NCBI GenBank assembly: GCA_035714225.1
Contig: DASTMK010000147.1
Span: 1-13,168 of the forward strand
Direction of reading: 5' to 3'
DNA from: CAADGY01 sp035714225
GTDB taxonomy: Bacteria > Acidobacteriota > Terriglobia > Bryobacterales > Bryobacteraceae
DNA length: 13,168 nucleotides
In this document: one piece after another, positions 7,393-13,168 of the stretch
Position numbering within the stretch: the first letter of the stretch is position 1
How the letters are laid out: the number at the start of each line of letters is the position of its first letter
Notes under the pieces: model-generated
What the model was told of the DNA's origin: nothing
Databases searched by the model: none
What the model saw: only the letters and a program-made list of their open reading frames with translations
Translations under genes and position numbers: made by a program

Positions 7393-8745
7393 TCAATTGA
7401 AACGGATCGATTGGAGCATCTGGTTGAATGTGTCTCCGAGCTGGGCCGACGATTGCTCCGGCGACACGAATACCATGTAAAAGAGCCCTTCCGGCCGCAT
7501 CACGGTCAACACCACGTCCCGCTCGGTTCCACCGTAAGGGGACGCGCTGACCATGTCGGTAAGCAACCCCGGATTCCCGCCTACGTTGACCTGCCGCTGC
7601 CCTGTCGTCCGCATGCTGCTGTTTGCCTGCCGCAACTGGGAGATCAATTCGTTGGTTGCCGGACCCAGGCTTCTGGCGTTCGGAGTGAAATAGCTCAACA
7701 CCGCACCGTAGCCCAGGCTTACTTGTCCGGATCCTGTTTGCACCAGCCCCTGCCGTGGGGCAATTGTAAGCACGCGCGACCGCCTGTCGCCGAAAGTCTC
7801 CCAACCTTGCGGATAGGCGAGTGCGAACCGGTCCGTCTGGAAGTTCTGAAAACCGCCGGTGGGCGCAGCGGGTGGCCCGGCGGAAGCAGGGGTAGCGGCT
7901 GCCTGCTGTTGCGGCCGCTTTGGTTCGGGCAGCTTCGTGACGGCGGCCTTCATCTGCTGAAAGTTTCCTGCGCTGAAGCCGTACTGCCGCTGCGGCAGCG
8001 TTTGGATCTCCGCCTCTACTGCTTTCATCCGGTTGCCGGGATTGGGATGGGAGGAGAGGAACTGCGGCGCGCGCGAGCCTCCCTCGGCTTCGAGCTTCTC
8101 GAAGAACCGCGCCATCTCAATAGGGTTGTAGCCGGCTTCTGCCATCAGCCGGGCTCCCAGTGCGTCCGCTTCGGTTTCCGCGTCGCGCGAATACCGCAGC
8201 AAAATGGAATTGACGCCCAGTCCTAGCCCCAGTTGGCCCAGTTGCCCCAGAAGGGACCCGTCTCCGATGACCGCCCCCGCCAGCACCGCGGGAAGTTGAA
8301 TCAATTGCGATTTCGATGCCTGATTCGTTCCGTGACGCAAAGCGACATGCGCGATCTCGTGTGCCATCACGCCCGCGACCTGCGCCTCATTATCGGCGGC
8401 TTCGATCAGATCGGCGTGCACGAAGATCGGACCGCCCGGCAAGGCAAAGGCGTTGATTCCGGGTTCGTTGATTACCGTGAAAGAGTACGGATATCCCTCC
8501 GCCGCGGGTGATGACGCCAGCCTCTGTCCGATGCGATTCACATATTCCTGAAGCGCGGAATTTTTAACGATGTCGGCCTGTTGCTTGATTTGCGCGGCTG
8601 CTTCCTGGCCCAGTTGAATGTCCTGCTCTTTGGAGTACACGTTATAGCCCGGCTTGAGCGGGTCACCAGGCTTCCTGCCCGCGCAGGCCGGTAGCATCAT
8701 CAGTCCGGCCAGCAGTGCGGACAGACACCTTCTTCTCGGTGGCAT
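7393..8745 (-). CDS. M48-family zinc metallopeptidase, lipoprotein, with C-terminal beta domain
   Basis: This 450-residue protein resembles periplasmic BepA-like M48 proteases that handle misfolded outer-membrane proteins. A lipoprotein signal peptide ends in LPAC, with lipidated Cys21, so it is probably membrane-anchored in the periplasm. The zinc-binding HEIAH is at 129-133, with Glu130 as general base. The third ligand is probably Glu190 in SRDAETEAD. SSHPNPGNR (231-239) matches the loop that carries the regulatory histidine in BepA. BepA has TPR repeats after the protease domain. Here a Pro/Ala/Gln-rich linker (about 272-297) leads to a roughly 150-residue domain starting FQNFQTDRFALAYPQGW, which resembles PsbP/Mog1-type beta folds (inference). 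The minus-strand ATG at 8745 is supported by AAGGGG seven bases upstream. The gene diverges from the glucan phosphorylase and converges on the beta-helix gene. Confidence 0.92.
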   Translation of the reverse strand: MPPRRRCLSALLAGLMMLPACAGRKPGDPLKPGYNVYSKEQDIQLGQEAAAQIKQQADIVKNSALQEYVNRIGQRLASSPAAEGYPYSFTVINEPGINAFALPGGPIFVHADLIEAADNEAQVAGVMAHEIAHVALRHGTNQASKSQLIQLPAVLAGAVIGDGSLLGQLGQLGLGLGVNSILLRYSRDAETEADALGARLMAEAGYNPIEMARFFEKLEAEGGSRAPQFLSSHPNPGNRMKAVEAEIQTLPQRQYGFSAGNFQQMKAAVTKLPEPKRPQQQAAATPASAGPPAAPTGGFQNFQTDRFALAYPQGWETFGDRRSRVLTIAPRQGLVQTGSGQVSLGYGAVLSYFTPNARSLGPATNELISQLRQANSSMRTTGQRQVNVGGNPGLLTDMVSASPYGGTERDVVLTVMRPEGLFYMVFVSPEQSSAQLGDTFNQMLQSIRFN

Positions 8746-8752
8746 TCACTTT

Positions 8753-8758
8753 CCCCTT
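8753..8758 (-). promoter_or_regulatory. ribosome binding site of the M48 peptidase gene
   Basis: On the minus strand, AAGGGG followed by AAAG lies seven bases before the ATG at 8745. It fixes that start, which in turn gives the complete lipoprotein signal peptide. Confidence 0.75.
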
Positions 8759-8812
8759 GCAATCAGAGACTCCGGACAAGCGGCAGGTGTTTCAGCCGAA
8801 ATTCAGGTGTAT

Positions 8813-8818
8813 AAAGGA
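8813..8818 (+). promoter_or_regulatory. ribosome binding site of the glucan phosphorylase gene
   Basis: AAGGAG is centred correctly, nine bases before the ATG at 8828. It decides the start against an in-frame upstream extension that would reach back to 8654 through the 5' end of the opposite-strand M48 gene. Confidence 0.8.
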
Positions 8819-8827
8819 GTTAACCGT

Positions 8828-11443
8828 ATGAAACCGATTCAGGTCTTTTCCGTGGCCCCAGCCCTTCCCGAGAGGCTCGAACCTCTGGGTACCCTGGCAC
8901 AGAATCTTCACTGGGCATGGAGCCATGAAACCATCGAGCTGTTCCGCCGCCTCGACGCCAATCTCTGGGAATCGGTAAATCACAACCCGGTAATGCTGCT
9001 CGGAAGCATTGACCAGCAGAAGCTGGAGAATGCCGCGATGGACGAGAGCTTTCTCGCCCACATGGACGGGTGCCTGAAGGATTTGGATACCTGTCTGAAT
9101 GGCGACGGAACCTGGTTTCATCGAAACCATGGCAAGGACGGGGATACACCGCTGGTGGCCTACTTCTCCGCGGAATTCGGACTCACGGAATGCCTGTCGA
9201 TATTCGCCGGCGGCCTTGGTGTGCTGGCTGGGGACCATTTGAAATCGTCGAGTGACCTCGGCATTCCGCTTGCCGGCGTAGGGCTCCTGTATCAGCAGGG
9301 CTATTTCCGCCAGCGCCTGAACGCACGCGGATGGCAGGAAGAAGAGTACGAGTCCAACGATTTTCACACCTTGCCGCTTTCGCCCGTACTCGATCCGGCA
9401 AGCGGTTCGCCGCTCGCGATCTCCGTCGCATTTCCGGGCCGCAGCGTCTTCGCCCGGGTTTGGAAAGCATCGGTGGGCCGCGTCTCGCTTTATCTGCTGG
9501 ACACCAACGTTCCCGAGAACAGTCCAGCGGATCGCGATATCACCGATCAGCTCTATGGCGGCGGCATTGAAATGCGCCTCGAACAGGAGATCCTGCTGGG
9601 TATCGGCGGTTGCCGGATGCTCGATGCTCTCGGCTTATCGCCCACCGTGTTTCACATGAACGAGGGCCACTCGGCGTTTCTCGCGCTGGAGCATGTCAGG
9701 ACTCTCATGCGCGCGCATGGGCTCTCATTTTCCGAAGCGCGGCAGGTGGCTTTTGGCAGTCTCATTTTTACGACTCACACGGCGGTTCCCGCGGGTCACG
9801 ACTATTTTCCCCCGGACCTGATGGAGCGCTACTTCCGGGAGTACCGGCCCGAACTCGGGCTATCGTTGCACGACTTTCTCGCTCTCGGACGCCAGAACCC
9901 CGACGATGGAAATGAGCATTTCTGCATGACCATACTGGCGCTTCGAATGGCCGCGTTCCGCAACGGCGTCAGCAAACTGCATGGCGAGGTCACGCGGAAC
10001 ATGTGGCAAGGCATTTGGAAAAACCTTCCCGTGGACGAGATTCCCATCGGACATGTCACCAATGGAGTTCACTTCCGTTCGTGGATTTCCCGGGAGCTGA
10101 ACCAGCTCTACGACCGCTATCTCGGTCCGAGGTGGCGCGACGAGCCCGGCAACGCCGAGTTGTGGCGGCGCGTGGAATCCATACCGCCCGAGGAGCTGTG
10201 GCGGACGCACGAGAGGCGCCGCGAGCGCCTGGTGGCTTTTGCACGGCGCCGGTTGAAAGCGCAGCTCCAGCGGCGCGCGGCCCCCGAATCGGAGATCGAG
10301 TTATCCGACGAAGTTCTGGACACCGAGGCGCTTACCATCGGGTTCGCCCGGCGGTTTGCCACCTACAAACGGGCGACACTGCTGCTGCGCGATGTCGAGC
10401 GGCTGAAGCAGCTTTTGAACAATCGCGAACGTCCCGTCCAGCTTATCTTTGCCGGCAAGGCGCACCCGAAAGATGAGCCGGGCAAGGAGTTGATACGCCA
10501 GGTGGTGGATCTGGCCAGGGACCCCGGGATCCGTAACCGCCTCGTATTTCTGGAAGACTACGACATGGCCGTTGGCAGATATATGGTCCAGGGAGTGGAT
10601 ATCTGGTTGAACAATCCCCTGCGGCCGCTCGAAGCCAGCGGCACCAGCGGTATGAAGGCGGCAGCCAATGGAGCGCTCAATGCCAGTATTCTGGACGGCT
10701 GGTGGGACGAGGCTTGGTTGTCGCAGCAGCCGGGCGCCGAGCCCATCGGGTGGGCGATTGGCACCGGAGAACGCCGTCCCGACGCCGCCGAACAGGACCA
10801 GGCCGAAGCGGAAGCTCTTTATAACCTGCTCGAACGCGATATTGTCCCGATGTTCTATGACTACGCCGGTGGACGCCTGCCACGCCGCTGGATCGCGCGA
10901 ATGAAATCTTCCACCTCCAACCTGTGCTACTTCTTCAATACGCACCGGATGGTTCGGGAATACACCGAGCGGTTCTACCTGATGGCCCACACGAACCATC
11001 GGGAACTGGTTGCCGGCGGCGGCGCCCGAGCCCGGCTGTTGGCTCAGTGGGGGGCGCAGGTCCAACAAGCCTGGCCGCGCGTTCATCTCGAAATTCCCAA
11101 CGGGCGCATTGCCGCGGACCTGCGTGTGGGCGGCCGTATTCAAGTGAAGGTGCTGGTGAACCTCGACGTGCTTACTCCCGAGCAGGTCTCAGTCGAATTA
11201 TATCTGGGCCCGCTCAATCCACAGGGAGAAATCGTGGAGCCCATCGCGCAACAGATGTCTGTTTCGGGCAGGGATGCACGTGGCTGGTATATTTACGAAA
11301 CCTCCGCCGCTCCCTGCTGCCGTAGCGGTCAGTATGGCTATACCGCGCGTGTGCTTCCATATCACGTCAACATGATCGACGGGTTCATGCCCGGCCTCAT
11401 CTCGTGGGCCGTTCCCGGCCAGGCAAACGCCGCTTCTCGCTGA
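8828..11443 (+). CDS. glgP: alpha-glucan (glycogen/maltodextrin) phosphorylase, GT35 family with N-terminal DUF3417
   Basis: The enzyme releases glucose 1-phosphate from the non-reducing ends of storage glucans or maltodextrins, using pyridoxal phosphate. The 871-residue product belongs to the bacterial and thermophile branch of GT35, which carries an N-terminal DUF3417 region (residues about 10-100: LGTLAQNLHWAWSHETIELF). Catalytic-domain landmarks are YFSAEFGLTE, FAGGLGVLAGDHLKSSSDLG, HMNEGHSAF (276-284), TTHTAVPAGHD (315-325), GHVTNGVH (408-415) and FARRFATYKR (506-515). The PLP-binding lysine is Lys610 in LEASGTSGMKAAANG, equivalent to Lys680 of muscle phosphorylase. The C-terminal part (about 785-865) is beta-rich and ends with GYTARVLPYH, as usual in this branch. 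The start at 8828 is set by an AAGGAG site. It reads away from the M48 gene across an 82-base spacer. No other glycogen genes are in the window, so its regulation is not visible. Confidence 0.95.
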   Translation: MKPIQVFSVAPALPERLEPLGTLAQNLHWAWSHETIELFRRLDANLWESVNHNPVMLLGSIDQQKLENAAMDESFLAHMDGCLKDLDTCLNGDGTWFHRNHGKDGDTPLVAYFSAEFGLTECLSIFAGGLGVLAGDHLKSSSDLGIPLAGVGLLYQQGYFRQRLNARGWQEEEYESNDFHTLPLSPVLDPASGSPLAISVAFPGRSVFARVWKASVGRVSLYLLDTNVPENSPADRDITDQLYGGGIEMRLEQEILLGIGGCRMLDALGLSPTVFHMNEGHSAFLALEHVRTLMRAHGLSFSEARQVAFGSLIFTTHTAVPAGHDYFPPDLMERYFREYRPELGLSLHDFLALGRQNPDDGNEHFCMTILALRMAAFRNGVSKLHGEVTRNMWQGIWKNLPVDEIPIGHVTNGVHFRSWISRELNQLYDRYLGPRWRDEPGNAELWRRVESIPPEELWRTHERRRERLVAFARRRLKAQLQRRAAPESEIELSDEVLDTEALTIGFARRFATYKRATLLLRDVERLKQLLNNRERPVQLIFAGKAHPKDEPGKELIRQVVDLARDPGIRNRLVFLEDYDMAVGRYMVQGVDIWLNNPLRPLEASGTSGMKAAANGALNASILDGWWDEAWLSQQPGAEPIGWAIGTGERRPDAAEQDQAEAEALYNLLERDIVPMFYDYAGGRLPRRWIARMKSSTSNLCYFFNTHRMVREYTERFYLMAHTNHRELVAGGGARARLLAQWGAQVQQAWPRVHLEIPNGRIAADLRVGGRIQVKVLVNLDVLTPEQVSVELYLGPLNPQGEIVEPIAQQMSVSGRDARGWYIYETSAAPCCRSGQYGYTARVLPYHVNMIDGFMPGLISWAVPGQANAASR

Positions 11444-11472
11444 CCGTTTACAAACGTCGGTATCGCCATCCC

Positions 11473-11481
11473 TGCTAGTAT
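11473..11481 (+). promoter_or_regulatory. possible promoter for the YtxH/DUF948-like unit
   Basis: TGC followed by TAGTAT (11476-11481) makes an extended -10 element with four of six consensus bases. A good -35-like TTTACA lies at 11447-11452, but the 23-base spacing is too long for standard sigma-70 pairing. TTTACA is also inside the short inverted repeat CGTTT-AC-AAACG (11445-11456), just after the phosphorylase stop. A start near 11488 would give a leader of about 30 bases with the ribosome site at 11506. Confidence 0.35.
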
Positions 11482-11505
11482 TTGAGTGAGAGTGCACGAA
11501 CTCGG

Positions 11506-11511
11506 AAAGGA
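11506..11511 (+). promoter_or_regulatory. ribosome binding site of the YtxH-type gene
   Basis: AAAGGA lies eight bases before the ATG at 11520. It favours this start over a second in-frame ATG at 11535, which has no purine-rich site in front of it. Confidence 0.7.
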
Positions 11512-11519
11512 ACACGCTT

Positions 11520-11864
11520 ATGGAGCACGAGCACATGGAGCACGAAAGCAGATTTTCGTACTTCTTTTTAGGAGTTGGCATCGGAGTAGCGATCGGAATC
11601 GTGTTCGCCCCGAAATCGGGCCGTGACACACGGACTCTGCTGAAGACGAAGGCGGATGAAAGCAAAGAGTATCTCGCAAAGACCGGAGAACAAATCCGCG
11701 AGTCCGCCACTGGGCTGTATGAACGCGGAAAAAATGTCGTAAGCAAGCAGCGGGATCAGGTTTCCGCGGCTGTGGAAGCAGGAAAACAGGCGTATCACGA
11801 GGCGATTCGTTCCTCGCAAACGGGCGAATCGGCTCCACCGGCGCCCGATGCGGGAAAACTCTGA
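11520..11864 (+). CDS. YtxH-domain small membrane protein
   Basis: The 114-residue protein has a charged His/Glu-rich N-terminus (EHEHMEHE). One glycine-rich membrane segment follows (about 12-30, FFLGVGIGVAIGIVFA), then the YtxH signature APKSGRDTR and a long amphipathic, lysine- and glutamate-rich helix (about 38-95), ending in a Pro/Ala-rich tail. YtxH proteins are general-stress or gas-vesicle-type proteins of unknown biochemical role. They are anchored by the N-terminal segment with the helix on one face of the membrane. The gene has its own ribosome site and a possible promoter in the 76-base gap after the phosphorylase. The next gene follows 25 bases downstream and probably shares its transcript. 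Confidence 0.85.
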   Translation: MEHEHMEHESRFSYFFLGVGIGVAIGIVFAPKSGRDTRTLLKTKADESKEYLAKTGEQIRESATGLYERGKNVVSKQRDQVSAAVEAGKQAYHEAIRSSQTGESAPPAPDAGKL

Positions 11865-11889
11865 TCAAAAGATTTTCAGGTACTAGACC

Positions 11890-12396
11890 GTGATTCCAGA
11901 TACCGTCATCTATGTTATGACGGCAGCGGTAGTTGTTTCCGCCGTCGCCATTGTGGTGCAGTTGCTTATTCTTTTGGGAATGTACCGCTCCGCCAGAGGT
12001 CTACAGGAGCAGGTAACGGCCTTTATCCCGAAAGCGGAATCGCTGGTGGCGGCGGCTCAAAGTACTCTTGAACAGAGCCGGAATCAGATTTCCGATATAA
12101 CCGCGAAAGCCAACGATATTCTGGACAAGACCCGGGTTCAGGTCGGCCGTGCAGATGAAATACTCAGCGACGCCACCGCCCGGGCCAAAGTCCAGATGGA
12201 CCGCCTGGAGCTGGTTTTCGACGATACCGTCGGACGTCTGCACGAGACGGTGGCAATTATTCACAACGGCATCCTGGCGCCTCTTAGAGAAGTAAACGGG
12301 ATCTTTTCGGGAATCCGCGCGGCGCTTGGGCATTTATCCCGCGGGGGGAGGCCCACCGTTGCGCAGGCAACGCAGGACGATGAGATGTTCATTTAA
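11890..12396 (+). CDS. DUF948-like single-pass membrane coiled-coil protein
   Basis: The 168-residue protein has one N-terminal membrane helix (about 7-30, with runs of Val, Ile, Ala and Leu). A long heptad/undecad-type helical region follows (about 35-125, EQVTAFIPKAESLV, ISDITAKANDILDKTRVQ), and the C-terminus is short and polar. There is no enzymatic motif. The topology and pattern resemble DUF948 proteins such as YtxG, which sit beside YtxH in Firmicutes; the family assignment is inference from pattern. The GTG at 11890 gives the complete membrane helix and has only a weak AGG ribosome site (11878-11880), so translation may depend partly on YtxH 25 bases upstream. Likely role: membrane or cell-envelope scaffold in a stress response, specific function unknown. 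Confidence 0.75.
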   Translation: MIPDTVIYVMTAAVVVSAVAIVVQLLILLGMYRSARGLQEQVTAFIPKAESLVAAAQSTLEQSRNQISDITAKANDILDKTRVQVGRADEILSDATARAKVQMDRLELVFDDTVGRLHETVAIIHNGILAPLREVNGIFSGIRAALGHLSRGGRPTVAQATQDDEMFI

Positions 12397-12399
12397 GCT

Positions 12400-12465
12400 A
12401 TGTACGGGTCCGCTTTTGTCGTACAGGCCGGCGCCGCCGCGCGTCGCTGCTTGCCGGTCGCATGA
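12400..12465 (+). other. possible 21-codon linker ORF between the coiled-coil gene and the phosphatase gene
   Basis: An ATG three bases after the upstream TAA opens a 21-codon frame (MYGSAFVVQAGAA onward). Its TGA overlaps the phosphatase ATG as ATGA at 12462-12465. About three quarters of its codons end in G or C, like the flanking genes, but so short a frame can arise by chance. It lacks its own ribosome site. If translated, it would carry ribosomes by termination-reinitiation to the phosphatase start, which also lacks a Shine-Dalgarno. The DNA here also has CCGGC (12428-12432) able to pair with GCCGG (12453-12457). Confidence 0.2.
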
Positions 12466-13168
12466 TCGATATACATAGCCACATCCTCTGGAATCTGGAT
12501 GATGGCGCCCGGGACTTCGATGAAAGTGTTCAAATGCTGCGCCTCGCGGCGGTCTCCGGGACTTCGGATATCGTTGCTACGCCCCACGCGAATCTGTGTT
12601 ACACGTTTGATCTTGACGCTGTAAACGAACGCATCCAACGTTTATCCGGCAAAATAGACTCCATTCGAATTCATCGCGGCTGCGATTTCCACTTCTACAC
12701 CGACAACATCAACGACGCGCTCGCAAATCCCTCCCGCTACACCATTAACGGCCGGCGTTATCTGTTGGTCGAATTTTCCGATCTTCTGATTTTCCAGAAC
12801 ACCGGAGAAATGTTCGACGAGATGCTTGCGGCGCAAATGGTGCCCGTTATTACGCATCCGGAACGAAACCCGCTGCTCTATAGCAGGACGGGCGACCTCG
12901 CCGCGTGGGTGGGGCGCGGAGTTTGTTTGCAGGTTACGGCGCAGTCGCTGTTGGGACGCTTCGGAAGCGATGCCAGGGATTTCGCGCATGAGTTGATTGA
13001 ACGCGGATTGGTCGCATTTCTGGCAAGCGACGCTCACGACTGCGTCGACAGGCCCCCCCGGTTGGACTTAGGCTACAGACAACTCGCGCAGCGCTATGCC
13101 GAACGAATCGCCCGCGCTCTCTGCATAGAAAACCCTCGCGCCGTTCTGACAGGCGACCCTTTGCCCAT
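12462..13168 (+). CDS. CpsB/YwqE-type PHP-fold protein-tyrosine phosphatase, partial at the window end
   Basis: The frame is open from the ATG to the window edge, giving 235 residues of a protein usually around 250. It matches manganese-dependent PHP-fold tyrosine phosphatases, which dephosphorylate bacterial tyrosine kinases and so control capsule or exopolysaccharide export. The motifs run in family order: MIDIHSH with Asp3, His5 and His7; LDDGA (12-16); ATPH with His42; RGCDFHF (72-78); LLVEFSD (101-107); THPERN with His132; and ASDAH with Asp190 and His192. At the position where Gram-positive CpsB has a metal-ligand Glu, this protein has Asp75. I believe related acidobacterial proteins also carry Asp there, from memory. 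The start gives the canonical MIDIHSH N-terminus. There is no ribosome site; see the overlapping mini-ORF. Partner kinase and export genes would be expected downstream, outside the window. Confidence 0.93.
   Translation, partial: MIDIHSHILWNLDDGARDFDESVQMLRLAAVSGTSDIVATPHANLCYTFDLDAVNERIQRLSGKIDSIRIHRGCDFHFYTDNINDALANPSRYTINGRRYLLVEFSDLLIFQNTGEMFDEMLAAQMVPVITHPERNPLLYSRTGDLAAWVGRGVCLQVTAQSLLGRFGSDARDFAHELIERGLVAFLASDAHDCVDRPPRLDLGYRQLAQRYAERIARALCIENPRAVLTGDPLP

Noticed and set aside
7204..8226. A 340-codon plus-strand open frame across the end of the beta-helix gene and the 3' half of the M48 gene
   Set aside because: It is antisense to a clear M48 peptidase and overlaps the beta-helix gene. 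Its translation shows no domain, membrane or motif pattern, as expected for shadow frames in GC-rich DNA.
8810..8815. TATAAA resembling a -10 element before the glucan phosphorylase
   Set aside because: It overlaps the ribosome binding site, so a transcript from it would lose the Shine-Dalgarno. It is better read as part of the TATAAAGGAG leader.
8654..8827. N-terminal extension of the glucan phosphorylase by 58 codons
   Set aside because: It would run antisense through the M48 signal peptide. The AAGGAG site before the ATG at 8828 and the DUF3417-type N-terminus fit the shorter protein.
10301..11143. A 280-codon minus-strand open frame inside the glucan phosphorylase gene
   Set aside because: It is antisense to conserved catalytic motifs including the PLP lysine region, and no independent coding signal is seen.
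11861..11880. Short inverted repeat (CTGA, AAAA, TTTT, CAG) at the end of the YtxH-type gene
   Set aside because: The AAAA/TTTT stem leaves only a two-base loop, and closing the outer pairs needs a bulge. It is too weak to call as a terminator or attenuator.

Overview
The window looks like ordinary chromosome from a GC-rich bacterium of the phylum Acidobacteriota, most likely near the Solibacter/Bryobacter group. This is an inference. It rests on the very large outer-membrane receptor with an N-terminal carboxypeptidase-regulatory-like domain, a hallmark expansion of that phylum, and on the style of the YtxH-type, M48 and CpsB/YwqE-type proteins. I see no insertion sequence, prophage, CRISPR array, rRNA or tRNA. 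Coding density is high: nine genes cover almost everything, and no gene-free stretch reaches 300 bases.

Layout: (1) 1-191 is a short non-coding leader. (2) 192-1906 holds selD (selenophosphate synthetase) and pyrF (OMP decarboxylase), joined by a 4-base ATGA overlap. (3) 1965-7283 holds a 1218-residue Oar-like TonB-dependent receptor and, three bases after its stop, a secreted right-handed beta-helix protein. They look like one envelope unit for binding and processing a polymer, without a SusD-type partner. (4) A strong hairpin at 7304-7342 lies where this unit meets the convergent M48 lipoprotein metallopeptidase (7393-8745, minus strand). (5) From an 82-base divergent spacer the plus strand resumes with an 871-residue alpha-glucan phosphorylase (8828-11443). 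(6) 11520-12396 holds two small membrane proteins, a YtxH-type protein and a DUF948-like coiled-coil protein, a pairing reminiscent of ytxGH of Firmicutes. (7) 12462 to the window end is a PHP-type CpsB/YwqE protein-tyrosine phosphatase cut by the edge. It is identified here by translating the open frame by eye. A 21-codon mini-ORF bridges it to the upstream gene.

Functionally the window mixes housekeeping (selenium activation, pyrimidine synthesis, storage-glucan breakdown) with cell-envelope functions (outer-membrane uptake, a secreted beta-helix protein, periplasmic quality-control protease, stress-type membrane proteins, a likely exopolysaccharide regulator). I found no convincing evidence of a novel defence or mobile system. 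The most interesting leads are the receptor/beta-helix pair, the M48 protein with a non-TPR C-terminal domain, and the possible chain of translational coupling into the tyrosine phosphatase.
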